A program made the position numbers and the translations under genes. From Methylotenera_A sp040387035 (GTDB lineage: Bacteria; Pseudomonadota; Gammaproteobacteria; Burkholderiales; Methylophilaceae), in NCBI GenBank assembly GCA_040387035.1, contig JAZKEN010000007.1, positions 1-64,000 on the forward strand: 64,000 nt of DNA, given 5' to 3'. Below the pieces are notes generated by a model that worked only from the letters and a program-made list of their open reading frames with translations, was not told where the DNA came from and ran no database searches. Positions 43,194-52,183 of the stretch are shown here, piece after piece. Within the stretch, counting starts at the first letter, position 1; each line of letters opens with the position of its first letter.

Positions 43194-43738
43194 TGCAGGT
43201 ATTCAAAACCAGTATCCCGGACGTGGTTATTTTTGAGCCAAAAGTTTTTGGCGATGACAGGGGGTTTTTCTTTGAAAGCTTTAATGCCAAGGCGTTTGAA
43301 CAGGCTACAGGGTTGAATCCACAGTTTGTTCAGGATAATCACTCAAAATCGGCTAAAAACGTACTGCGCGGCTTGCATTACCAGATTGAGCAAGCGCAAG
43401 GTAAACTGGTGCGTGTTACGCAAGGTGAGGTGTTTGATGTGGCGGTGGATTTGCGTGTTTCTTCACCCACATTCGGGCAGTGGGAATCCACCATCTTATC
43501 CAGCGAAAACAAGCGTCAAATGTGGATTCCGCCAGGGTTTGCGCATGGTTTCCTGGTGTTGTCAGACAGCGCGGAGTTCTTATATAAAACCACCGATTTT
43601 TATGCCCCACAACATGAGTGCTGCCTGAAATGGGATGATCCAACAGTGGCAATTCAGTGGCCGATACAAGCCAGTCCTTTATTGTCTGCTAAAGACAGTA
43701 TGGGCTTAAGCTTGCAAGACGCGAAAAAGTTTGCATAA
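43193..43738 (+). CDS. rmlC: dTDP-4-dehydrorhamnose 3,5-epimerase
   Basis: This 181-residue cupin epimerase performs the third step of dTDP-rhamnose synthesis. FFFESFNAKAFEQATG, FVQDNHSKSAKNVLRGLHYQ (catalytic His), GKLVRVTQGEVFDVAVDLR, WIPPGFAHGFLVLSD and LYKTTDFYAP are all in place. The ATG overlaps the rmlA stop by one base. Confidence 0.97.
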   Translation: MQVFKTSIPDVVIFEPKVFGDDRGFFFESFNAKAFEQATGLNPQFVQDNHSKSAKNVLRGLHYQIEQAQGKLVRVTQGEVFDVAVDLRVSSPTFGQWESTILSSENKRQMWIPPGFAHGFLVLSDSAEFLYKTTDFYAPQHECCLKWDDPTVAIQWPIQASPLLSAKDSMGLSLQDAKKFA

Positions 43739-43765
43739 CCATTTCAACACAGCGCGACTAATCAA

Positions 43766-44817
43766 GTGAAAAAAATTCTGTTAACGGGTGTGAATGGCCA
43801 GGTTGGCCATGCGCTACAAAAAAAACTCTCAACGCATCAAGTCTTTGCTTTAAATCGCGAACAGCTGGATTTAAGCGATAAAGAGGCTATTCGGCGCGTT
43901 GTACAAACTATTCAGCCTGATTTGATTATCAATCCGGCGGCGTATACTGCCGTCGATAAAGCCGAATCGGAACCAGACCTGGCTTATGCCATCAATGCGA
44001 CGGCACCTCAAATACTGGCAGAAGAAGCCGCTAAGCTGGGCGCTGCACTGATCCATTTTTCAACTGATTATGTCTATGATGGCTCAAAAATAGCGGACTA
44101 CGTAGAGACGGACTCTGTGAATCCACTAAGCGTCTATGGAAAAAGCAAGCTGGCCGGCGAAGAGGCTATCCGCGCAACAGGCATTCCACACCTGATTTTG
44201 CGCACTAGCTGGGTGTACGGCGCTTATGGTAAAAACTTTTTAAAAACCATTATTCGTCTAGCTGCTGAACGCGATAGCTTGCGTATTGTGGCGGACCAGT
44301 TCGGTGCGCCGACCAGTAGCGAAAGCATCGCCAATGCGGTGGTGGAACTATTGGCTGCCTGGCAGCCACAGGATAACAATCAAACAGGTGTTTACCATTT
44401 TACCAANNNNNNNNNNNNNNNNNNNNNNNNNNNNNNNNNNNNNNNNNNNNNNNNNNNNNNNNNNNNNNNNNNNNNNNNNNNNNNNNNNNNNNNNNNNNNN
44501 NNNNNNTGGCTGCCTGGCAGCCACAGGATAACAATCAAACAGGTGTTTACCATTTTACCAACCAAGGTAAAACATCATGGCATGGATTTAGTGTTGAAAT
44601 CGTGCGTGAATATAATCGCTTAGCGGCTATGAAAAGCTTAGCGCAACTTAAAGCGCCTATTGAACACATTGAGGCGATTACAACGGCCGATTACCCAACC
44701 CCTGCGGCGCGGCCTGCCAATTCAACATTAAGCAACCAAAAGCTTAAACAGGTATTTGATGTGGCGCTACCAAGCTGGGAGCATGGTTTACAGCAGGCAC
44801 TGCAGGCGCTTGTGTAA
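43766..44817 (+). CDS. rmlD: dTDP-4-dehydrorhamnose reductase, split only by a false gap
   Basis: The final enzyme of dTDP-rhamnose synthesis starts at GTG (the frame reads KKILLTGVNGQVGHAL). The catalytic parts are FSTDYVYDG and YGKSKLAGEEAI, followed by LRTSWVYG and DQFGAPTSSESIA. The frame is interrupted at 44407-44506 by 100 Ns with identical 55-base flanks. Removing 155 bases gives one frame of 298 residues, the normal length, ending TADYPTPAARPANSTLSNQKL and EHGLQQAL. The gene is therefore intact in the organism. A 27-base gap separates it from rmlC. It is convergent with queD, whose stop is three bases away. Confidence 0.95.
44352..44561. other. Scaffold gap (100 N) with identical 55-base flanks inside rmlD
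   Basis: Bases 44352-44406 recur exactly at 44507-44561 around 100 Ns. Removing 155 bases restores the rmlD frame, as frame arithmetic shows. The same 55-base signature appears at 8058-8267 and 20067-20276. Confidence 0.92.
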
Positions 44818-44820
44818 GTG

Positions 44821-45261
44821 TTAAGCTAGCGCATCTGCCCAGCTATTGGGTGTTTCATACAGCCTAACGCGCTCTAGTTTTAGGTGGTTGCCGTAGGTGT
44901 CTTTGTACTGGTTGCGCAAAATCTTAAAGGCTTCAGCCGCCATATTCTCTGCAGTGGGAACAGTAGGGAATACCACGGTTTTATGATTGTGCATGGAGTT
45001 TAGAAAGTTGAGCACTTCCAAGTCGTCCTTAAACACTAAAAAAGCATGATCCCAAACATCCACCACGCTTTCTCTTGCAATACGCTTTACATCAGAGAAA
45101 TCCATCACCATGCCGCTTTCGGACAAGTTATCCTGCGTAATAATATCGCCAGACAAGGTGATTTCCAGTGCGTAGCGATGGCCATGCAGGTTTCGGCATT
45201 GGCTTTTATGGCAAGGAATACGGTGGCCTGCGTCAAACTCTAAACGGGTAGTGATGTGCAT
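44821..45261 (-). CDS. queD: 6-carboxytetrahydropterin synthase (QueD/PTPS family)
   Basis: This 146-residue enzyme has the tunnelling fold. FDAGHRIPCHKSQCRNLHGHRYALEITLSG gives the zinc-binding histidines and the catalytic cysteine. GMVMDFSDVK, WDHAFLV, PTVPTAENMAAEAFKIL and LERVRLYETPNSWA are the conserved later segments. QueD converts dihydroneopterin triphosphate to carboxytetrahydropterin for queuosine synthesis. No other queuosine gene is in the window. It is convergent with rmlD and 15 bases downstream of the EAL gene, and may share its transcript. Confidence 0.93.
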   Translation of the reverse strand: MHITTRLEFDAGHRIPCHKSQCRNLHGHRYALEITLSGDIITQDNLSESGMVMDFSDVKRIARESVVDVWDHAFLVFKDDLEVLNFLNSMHNHKTVVFPTVPTAENMAAEAFKILRNQYKDTYGNHLKLERVRLYETPNSWADALA

Positions 45262-45276
45262 GCCATTATTATAGCA

Positions 45277-47022
45277 TCAGGAGGATAGGTGCTGTTTTGT
45301 CCAAATTACAAACTGTTCAAAAGGCATGGGTTTTGCAAAGTAATAACCTTGGCACTTATGAATCTTCATCTGCTTGATTAAATCCAGGCAATCCTTATCT
45401 TCAACACCCTCTGCCAGCACTTCCTTGCCCAAACTATTGGCAAGCATGGCAATCGATTTAACAATTTCAAAATCATCAACAGAATGTATGATGTCGCGCA
45501 CAAATGACTGGTCAATCTTGATTAAATCAATCGGCATGGTACGCAAACGTGACAAGGATGAAAATCCAGTACCAAAATCATCCAGGGCAAGCCTGAACCC
45601 GCTTTCAGACAGGGTCTTGATCACTGTGGTAGACGATTCATTGTATTCCAGAATACCATTCTCTGTAATTTCAAGTACGATATCTTGCGGTTTGATTTTC
45701 CAAAGCGCTATCGCTTGCAACAACAAATGCGGCAATTCAATATCGTATAAATCCTCAGCACGCAGGTTGATCGTTAAGTAAATGGGCAGCTTGTGTTCAT
45801 TAATCAGTTCGCTTGCGTAGCGGCAAGCCGAATTGATTAACCAGCGCGTAAATAATTTACCTTTGCCTACTTTGTTTAAAATTTCAATGGTGACACTGGG
45901 GTAAATGTTGTGGCTAATACCGTCAGACCAACGCAGTAATAGCTCTGCTCCGGCGCAAGTGGAATGTTCAATATTCACAATCGGTTGGAAAAACAAGGTC
46001 AGGCTATCGGTTGCGAAAGCTTCCAGCACTTTGTTTTCTATGTCATTTTGATGTTGAAGATCTTTTTTTATTTCATCAGAATACATCACAAAATACTGCT
46101 GTTTGGCGACGGCACTCTCTAGCGCAGATTTAGCATGTGTATAAACATCGCTAATATTGGTTTGCGCTCCGCCCATAAATGCGCCGCCGCAAATTGGCGT
46201 TACCAATACAGAAACGTCTTTCAATATCAGCATTTCCTCAAAAGCACGCCCTAATTTAGCCGCCAGTAGATTAAGCTGCAGCGCGCTATCGATATGCGGA
46301 ATCAATAGATCGAACTGTAAGTTACTACTGTGGAATAAAACATGTTTAGGTGAAATGTTTTGCTTGAGTATGGTGGTGATTTTTTGGCTTAGGCGCGCAG
46401 TCACCACATGAGAAAAAACAGGACTGTTCTTTGCAATCATAAATTGCATGGAAAAAATAGCAACCGTTTGATTCTTGGCTGATTTTTTTATATTGTTTTC
46501 CAGATAATGGAATATCTGACTGACATTCGGTAACTGCGTATTGCTATCAAAATTCAGTGCATAGTCCAGTTGCTGCTGCTGAAATTGATGCGTTGTTTCT
46601 GCCCATAAACGGTAAAGAAATAAATGCAGTTTAGCCGTATTTGCACGGCTAAATAGCGATTTTGATTCTAAACAGCTGATTAAACGTAAAATAACTTGTA
46701 CATCTACGTGGTTTTGAAGCGCATTCAACCACAAGAAAACCAGCTGATTGATATAGGCTGTAAATTCGCTTAGATTGCGCTGGTTTTGGCTGGCAACCAG
46801 GGCGTCTGCAATGGCAGTCAGGTATGGGTTGCTGTTGACTTGATGCGTGTTGATGGTGTTTTGCAGCTGCTTGGAGTCGACTTTAAGCTGATTAAACAAT
46901 TCAGTTTGGTTTAAGCCATATTGCGCAAGTTTGGTGGCTATTTCCTGCTCGCTATAGCTGATCTCAACTTCAAACGGGGGTGCTTCAGTTTCAGCGAATG
47001 TCGAATGTGTAGGCGTGATCAT
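45277..47022 (-). CDS. Degenerate-GGDEF plus EAL protein, probable cyclic-di-GMP phosphodiesterase
   Basis: This 581-residue protein has no membrane segment. The N-terminal 160 residues are helical and unrecognised. Residues about 165-320 look like a GGDEF domain that has lost its motif (SSNLQFDLLIPHID where GGDEF should be), so it cannot be a cyclase. The EAL domain spans about 330-575. The signature itself reads ELL (360-362), but the catalytic Glu360 is kept. So are the Asn in LTINLRAEDL, the Glu in LEITEN, the pair in LDDFGTGFSSL, the Lys in LIKIDQSFV and the Glu in AEGVED. Phosphodiesterase activity therefore seems possible. It lies just downstream of the HD-GYP-like gene in the same direction. 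Confidence 0.88.
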   Translation of the reverse strand: MITPTHSTFAETEAPPFEVEISYSEQEIATKLAQYGLNQTELFNQLKVDSKQLQNTINTHQVNSNPYLTAIADALVASQNQRNLSEFTAYINQLVFLWLNALQNHVDVQVILRLISCLESKSLFSRANTAKLHLFLYRLWAETTHQFQQQQLDYALNFDSNTQLPNVSQIFHYLENNIKKSAKNQTVAIFSMQFMIAKNSPVFSHVVTARLSQKITTILKQNISPKHVLFHSSNLQFDLLIPHIDSALQLNLLAAKLGRAFEEMLILKDVSVLVTPICGGAFMGGAQTNISDVYTHAKSALESAVAKQQYFVMYSDEIKKDLQHQNDIENKVLEAFATDSLTLFFQPIVNIEHSTCAGAELLLRWSDGISHNIYPSVTIEILNKVGKGKLFTRWLINSACRYASELINEHKLPIYLTINLRAEDLYDIELPHLLLQAIALWKIKPQDIVLEITENGILEYNESSTTVIKTLSESGFRLALDDFGTGFSSLSRLRTMPIDLIKIDQSFVRDIIHSVDDFEIVKSIAMLANSLGKEVLAEGVEDKDCLDLIKQMKIHKCQGYYFAKPMPFEQFVIWTKQHLSS

Positions 47023-47061
47023 TGCTAATTATAGGTTTTGACCAATAAGGATAAAAGTGGC

Positions 47062-48663
47062 TTATAAATAAAAATCATCTGGGCTCAAACCATAACTATC
47101 TGGCGCCAAGCTTCGCGTAATTTTGTAAGGTTCGCCCGATGGCGTGTTAGGGCTATTGAGCAGGTTCAATATAATCGGCACGTCATAACGCAGCTTGTTT
47201 TGATCCAATAGCAACATCAAGCGTGGCAGCAATCTCCTGACCTGGTTTTGTTGGATAACCACTGCCACTTCGCCTGTATTGAGTTCTACCAGTGAACTGA
47301 CCGGGTACATGCCCATAAACTGTACCAGTTGATCAATTAGCTCTGTACTGAATTGCTTGCCGCTTAAGCGGTGAATCTCATCCAGCGCTTGCTGGTGGAA
47401 CACACCTTTGGCATAACTTTTATGACTGGTGATCGCACAGTAGGTATCGATTAATCCAGCGGCCTGTGACATCAGGCCGATTTGGTTTTTCTTCAGGTGG
47501 AAAGGGTAGCCACTGCCATCGATGCGTTCGTGATGCTGGGCGACCAAAAAAATCACTGTATTGGGAATATTGGCCGTGTTTTCTAAAATCTTAAGGCTTT
47601 CATCCACGTGTTTTTTTGCATGTTCAAACTCCTCATGCGTCAGCTTGCTTTCTTTAAGCAAGATATCGGAAGAAATTTTCACCTTGCCCACATCCTGCAA
47701 TAAACCGGCTAAGCCCAGCTCTTTAATCTGTTTTTTTGATAAGGCTAAAAAGTTACCAAAAGCCATCAAGGTAATCGACACATTCAGCGCATGGTTATAG
47801 GCATAATCGTCAGTTTTTTTCAGCTTGGCCAGCCACAAAAGGGCATCTGGTGTACGGCCAATACTTTCTACCATGCTGTCCAGGATTTCGCTAACAGCGG
47901 TTAAGTCTAAATGCTGCTCGTTTGCAACCGACTCAAAAATATCGCGCGTTGCAATTTGCGATTGCTCATACACCGGCACTATCGCCGCTATTTCAATCTC
48001 TACCGGTGGCTCTTCTTCATAGATGGTGATTCTGTAATCATCGTCTTGCCCGGCTTCGATTGTTTTATCGGCATCGGTAGGGTTGTTATTGCCTTTTAAT
48101 TTTTCGCGCTTAAATAGGCCACCAATAAAGCCGCCAACATCTTTTGCTAATTGTTTGGCAATTGAGTTTTGTTCGCTGTTATTCTCAGGCTCATAGGGCA
48201 ATGCTTCCTGCGCGGCAGTGCTAGCGCCGTAGCGCAGGTTGTAAATCGTGCCTTCCGCATTGGCTGATGGCGCATTTTTTTGCGGCCGGCTTTTAATATC
48301 GGTTAATACATCCAGGAAAGAAATTTTATTGCCTGCACTGGTGCTATTAGCCGCTTGAGTGTAGTTAGTCTGGTCATCAGGGCTTTTTAAGCTTGGGTCT
48401 TTTAGCTTAACCAGGGGACTTTCACGTTTAATCGCTACATTTTGTTTAGTAGGCCAAACTAATTGGTTGCCAGTCGATTTTGTGCGGTCAACATACACAA
48501 AGGAACACAAAGAAATCAAGGTGTCGATATCTGCTTGATCTTCCAGCAAAAAGCCTTGCAGCATAAAAGGTGTGCCAATCCAAGGCCTGTCTAGCTCGGC
48601 AACATACATGCCCAGCATCAGGTTAGATACCTCTACTTGTTCTTTTTTTAAATCAATCATCAA
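47062..48663 (-). CDS. HD-GYP-like protein with altered HD motif
   Basis: This 533-residue protein has an N-terminal DUF3391-like part (about 5-75, VEVSNLMLGMYVAELDRPWIGTPF) and a long low-complexity linker. An HD-GYP fold follows at about 295-440. HALNVSITLMAFG, LAGLLQDVGKVKI, AKKHVDESLKIL, AQHHERIDGSGYPF and the final helices are all recognisable. The metal-binding HD dyad reads QD (Gln323-Asp324) because the codon is CAG; a single base change would make it His. The GYP motif and HHE are intact. Phosphodiesterase activity is therefore doubtful, and it may be a sensor or effector of cyclic di-GMP. It lies 39 bases upstream of the EAL gene. Confidence 0.88.
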   Translation of the reverse strand: MMIDLKKEQVEVSNLMLGMYVAELDRPWIGTPFMLQGFLLEDQADIDTLISLCSFVYVDRTKSTGNQLVWPTKQNVAIKRESPLVKLKDPSLKSPDDQTNYTQAANSTSAGNKISFLDVLTDIKSRPQKNAPSANAEGTIYNLRYGASTAAQEALPYEPENNSEQNSIAKQLAKDVGGFIGGLFKREKLKGNNNPTDADKTIEAGQDDDYRITIYEEEPPVEIEIAAIVPVYEQSQIATRDIFESVANEQHLDLTAVSEILDSMVESIGRTPDALLWLAKLKKTDDYAYNHALNVSITLMAFGNFLALSKKQIKELGLAGLLQDVGKVKISSDILLKESKLTHEEFEHAKKHVDESLKILENTANIPNTVIFLVAQHHERIDGSGYPFHLKKNQIGLMSQAAGLIDTYCAITSHKSYAKGVFHQQALDEIHRLSGKQFSTELIDQLVQFMGMYPVSSLVELNTGEVAVVIQQNQVRRLLPRLMLLLDQNKLRYDVPIILNLLNSPNTPSGEPYKITRSLAPDSYGLSPDDFYL

Positions 48664-48842
48664 CGCATTATATGTGAATAAGACAAGCTCAGTGAATCAA
48701 TCAATTTTAGTTGTACAGGCAGGCCTGTTATCGGATGTTAAATCATTACGACCGCCAAGTGAATACGTGCGCTGATTCCGGCAACACATTTTTACAAATA
48801 CTTATATAAACTGATTGTTTTATATTTATTCGATTGGTGACT

Positions 48843-49715
48843 CTAATGACTGGCGAGGGAAAGTTCTGTTGATAGTTGCTGGTAAAAGCTTAGCCTGGTA
48901 GCTGATACTTTGCCATCTTTAACGGCATTAATCACTGCACAATCAGGTTCGTGCGAATGTTTGCAATTGCTAAACCGGCAATTGCCCAGGTAAGGCCTGA
49001 ATTCTCTAAAAGCCATTTCAACCTGTTCGTTTGTCAGGTGATTTAGGCCAAACTCTTGCAAGCCGGGTGAGTCAATCAAGCTGCTGTTCTGATCCAGGTG
49101 GTATAAGTGGGTGGCGGTGGTGGTGTGCTTGCCGCTATCGAGCACGGTGCTGATTTCCTGTGTACGTACATTCATATGCGGCAGCAAGGCATTGATGATG
49201 GTCGATTTACCCATGCCGGACTGTCCCACTAAAACACTTTGCTGATTGGCTAAAAATTGCTTGATGGCCTCAATGTCTTGTTTAGCCGACAGATGCACTA
49301 CCTGATAGCCTAAATCTGCATACAGTTGCAGCTTGGATTTGGCATCATCCACATCGGCCAGGTCGCATTTGTTTAAAACAATAAGTGGCTGGATATTGGC
49401 CGCTTCGGCTGCGATCAAGCAACGATTTAGCAATGCTTCATAAAAACTAGGCTGGGTGGCTAATACAATCACAATCTGCGTGACGTTTGAGGCGAGGATC
49501 TTGCTTTTGATGGCATTGCTGCGATAGAGCAGGCTGGTGCGCTTAAGGCTTGACTCTACAACACCTTCAGTGGTGGCGGTCATCTTAATATTGACGTGGT
49601 CGCCACAAGCCAGGTCATTCTTTTTGCCACGCGTCACACAGCTGATGCGTGTTTTATCGGTGAGCTCAACTTCATAACGCTTGCCATACGAGGCAACAAC
49701 TAAACCTTGCGGCAT
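48843..49715 (-). CDS. rsgA: Ribosome small-subunit GTPase RsgA
   Basis: This 290-residue circularly permuted GTPase assists late 30S subunit maturation. An OB-fold (about 1-65) precedes the GTPase, in which the G4 motif LNKCDLAD comes before the G1 loop GQSGMGKSTIINALLP and the G3 motif DSPGLQEFGL. The C-terminal zinc segment is CRFSNCKHSHEPDCAV. It is the last gene of a leftward group with cytochrome c and the M48 peptidase, starting 42 bases after the cytochrome gene. Confidence 0.96.
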   Translation of the reverse strand: MPQGLVVASYGKRYEVELTDKTRISCVTRGKKNDLACGDHVNIKMTATTEGVVESSLKRTSLLYRSNAIKSKILASNVTQIVIVLATQPSFYEALLNRCLIAAEAANIQPLIVLNKCDLADVDDAKSKLQLYADLGYQVVHLSAKQDIEAIKQFLANQQSVLVGQSGMGKSTIINALLPHMNVRTQEISTVLDSGKHTTTATHLYHLDQNSSLIDSPGLQEFGLNHLTNEQVEMAFREFRPYLGNCRFSNCKHSHEPDCAVINAVKDGKVSATRLSFYQQLSTELSLASH

Positions 49716-49757
49716 TAACGGTTAATTTTCGAGTGTAGATTCAAAGGTAAGCTTAAG

Positions 49758-50072
49758 TTAGTGATCAAATTTATAGTAGTTCTGATTCAGGTAAGCAGCG
49801 ACGTTCAGTTCTTCATCCTCAAACCATTTCAAGCCAAGCATGGTGTTGCAATTACGCACTTGCGCCAGCAGGCCTTTGGACGATTTTACTATGGCATTTT
49901 CGCGCGTGTAGATGGCAGAGCCGTCTCCACCGAAACTACTGGCATGGCAGCTAATGCAATGTTGACTCACCAGGGCCTTGCCGGCATTGGCATCGGCTTT
50001 TGCGAATAGCTCATTGGCTTGCGCATTAAAACTACAGGCTAACAGTGTGCAGAATATCCAATTTTTAAACAT
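49758..50072 (-). CDS. Small periplasmic cytochrome c
   Basis: This 104-residue protein starts at the ATG that lies eight bases after GGAGGG; a longer frame overlapping the previous gene is rejected. The signal peptide ends near FNAQA at 19. The haem site is CISCH (39-43). A likely Met ligand is in CNTMLGLKWF, followed by the final helix DEELNVAAYLNQNYY. It is a class I monohaem cytochrome of unknown electron partner. In betaproteobacteria such a gene often sits between an M48 peptidase and rsgA, as here. Confidence 0.9.
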   Translation of the reverse strand: MFKNWIFCTLLACSFNAQANELFAKADANAGKALVSQHCISCHASSFGGDGSAIYTRENAIVKSSKGLLAQVRNCNTMLGLKWFEDEELNVAAYLNQNYYKFDH

Positions 50073-50098
50073 GCAATATCCCTCCCTGTTTGACTGAT

Positions 50099-51349
50099 TC
50101 AACTAGTATACGCTGCTAATTTTGAAATACGAATGCTAGCTGGCGGATGCGAGTCATAAAAAGCAGAATGCAAAGGATCTGGCGTTAAAGTTGAAGCATT
50201 ATCACGGTATAACTTAACCAAAGCTTCAACCAAGCGCTTGGCATCGGCATGCTTGGCCGCATAATCATCCGCCTCAAACTCATTTTTGCGTGAGTAGCTG
50301 GCCATTAACGGGCGTAACAAAAACAGGAACACAGGCGACACCAATAAAAATAATAGCAAAGCCATGTAGTTGCTTATTTCGGTAACGCCCAGGCCATTGT
50401 AAAACCAGGCTTGGTTCATTAACCAGCCAAGCAAAGCTAAACCGATAAAGCTCATAAAGAACAGCATCGCGATACGTTTAATCACATGATGATGTTTAAA
50501 GTGGCCAAGCTCATGTGCAAGCACGGCTTCAATTTCTTCTGTATTCAAGCGGCTTAACAGGGTGTCAAAAAACACCACACGTTTGCTACTGCCAAAACCG
50601 GTAAAGTAGGCATTGCCATGGCCTGAACGTGTTGAACCATCCATTACGAATAGGCCTTGTGACTTGAATCCACATTTCGTCAGCAGTGCTTCTATACGTG
50701 TTTTCAATGTTTCATCAGCCAAGGGAGTGAATTTGTTAAATAAGGGGGCGATAAAAGTAGGGTAGACCGCTAACATCACAATATTAAACACGCTCCATAC
50801 TACCCATAGGTAGAACCACCAGTATTGACCAGCGCCTTTCATCAGCCACAATGCTGCAAACAAGATAGGTGCGCCTAAAGCTAGACCGACCAGGCTATGC
50901 TTTAGCATATCGCTGAAAAACATGGCAGGTGTCATTTTATTAAAACCAAATTGCTCGTCGATAGTGAACGTTCTGTAATAATCAAACGGGATATCAATCA
51001 GGCTGCTGATCAGCATGGCGGTACAAATCACCAATGCACCACGGATAATCTCATGGCTAGGCAGAAGGTTAAACCAAGTGTTATCAATCAATTGCAAACC
51101 GCCGCCAATGGTGAGTGCCGCTAACAACAACGCTTGTGCGCTTGCCTCGATTAAAGCCAGTTTGGTTTTGGCAGAAGAGTAATCCGCTGCTTTTTGGTGC
51201 GCTTCTAGGCTAATATTGCCTGCAAAGGCCGCTGGTACTGCACCACGATGTGCTTGCACATGGTTTATATGGCGTGAACCCAGCCAGATACGGATAGCCG
51301 TGGTTGTGATGAGCAGGAAAACGAAAACGAAAGTAAGTGTAGATGCCAT
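50099..51349 (-). CDS. M48-family membrane metalloprotease (Ste24-type)
   Basis: This 416-residue protein has several membrane helices, beginning with TLTFVFVFLLITTTAIRIWLGSRH. The zinc-binding motif is VLAHELGHFKHHHV (about 276-289), and the third ligand is in NEFEADDYAAKHA (about 355-367). An N-terminal CAAX-prenyl-protease-like region contains FDYYRTFTIDEQFGFN and GSTRSGHGNAYFTGFG. The bacterial substrate is unknown; related proteases act in membrane protein quality control. It is the first gene of the group with cytochrome c and rsgA, and is divergent from orn. Confidence 0.93.
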   Translation of the reverse strand: MASTLTFVFVFLLITTTAIRIWLGSRHINHVQAHRGAVPAAFAGNISLEAHQKAADYSSAKTKLALIEASAQALLLAALTIGGGLQLIDNTWFNLLPSHEIIRGALVICTAMLISSLIDIPFDYYRTFTIDEQFGFNKMTPAMFFSDMLKHSLVGLALGAPILFAALWLMKGAGQYWWFYLWVVWSVFNIVMLAVYPTFIAPLFNKFTPLADETLKTRIEALLTKCGFKSQGLFVMDGSTRSGHGNAYFTGFGSSKRVVFFDTLLSRLNTEEIEAVLAHELGHFKHHHVIKRIAMLFFMSFIGLALLGWLMNQAWFYNGLGVTEISNYMALLLFLLVSPVFLFLLRPLMASYSRKNEFEADDYAAKHADAKRLVEALVKLYRDNASTLTPDPLHSAFYDSHPPASIRISKLAAYTS

Positions 51350-51461
51350 AGGTGACTTAGTCGCTAAAAACCTGAAAAGTTAAATATAATGATATTGTGA
51401 AGCATTTGAGCGTTATACGTTCAACTTAAGTGCAACAATTTAAACATTTTAATCGTATTTA

Positions 51462-52046
51462 ATGGAAATCATGATGACCGCTTTAAGCAGCAATACAGAC
51501 AATTTAAAATCAAACGACAACTTAATTTGGTTAGACATGGAAATGAGCGGATTACTGCCCGATAGCGACCGCATCCTGGAGCTCGCCGCAGTTGTAACAG
51601 ACGCCGATTTAAATGTATTAGGTGAATCGCCAGTGCTGGTTATTCATCAAGCAGATAGCGTACTAGATGGCATGGATGCCTGGAATAAGGGCACGCATGG
51701 ACGCAGTGGCTTGATTGAAAAAGTGAAAGCATCAACCTTGGATGAGCAAGCGGCCACTGAACAGATGATTGCGTTTTTAAAGCAATATGTGCCGGCAGGT
51801 AAATCGCCCATGTGCGGCAATTCGATCTGTCAGGATAGACGCTTTATGGCGCGCTACATGCCAGACCTGGAAAGCTATTTCCATTATCGTAATTTGGATG
51901 TGAGCGTTTTTAAAGAACTGGCGCGCCGCTGGAAACCAACGATCTACTCCGGCTTTAAAAAAGCCAGCAAACATGAAGCCTTGGCGGATATTTATGAATC
52001 AATCGACGAACTTAAATACTACCGTGAGCATTTTATTGTTAAGTAA
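51462..52046 (+). CDS. orn: Oligoribonuclease
   Basis: This DEDDh exonuclease of up to 194 residues degrades 2-5 base RNAs, including pGpG released from cyclic di-GMP. IWLDMEMSGLLPDSDRILELAAVVTD has the first Asp-Glu pair. GNSICQDRRFMARYMPDLE and KASKHEALADIYESIDELKYY supply the other acidic residues and the His. GGAAAT places the likely start at one of the ATG codons at 51471 or 51474 rather than 51462. It is divergent from the M48 peptidase gene. It would complete the breakdown route for the cyclic-di-GMP enzymes in this window. Confidence 0.96.
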   Translation: MEIMMTALSSNTDNLKSNDNLIWLDMEMSGLLPDSDRILELAAVVTDADLNVLGESPVLVIHQADSVLDGMDAWNKGTHGRSGLIEKVKASTLDEQAATEQMIAFLKQYVPAGKSPMCGNSICQDRRFMARYMPDLESYFHYRNLDVSVFKELARRWKPTIYSGFKKASKHEALADIYESIDELKYYREHFIVK

Positions 52047-52183
52047 GCCGTTATAGATTGCCAAAAAAGCGCTAGGGCAAAAAAAGGGGGCATAACGATT
52101 AGGTTACACCCCTAGGGAGGAGAAGTTAGCTTTGGAGAAGCTTAATTACATATAAGCATCAGCTGTGCCAACTTTTCATCCTG

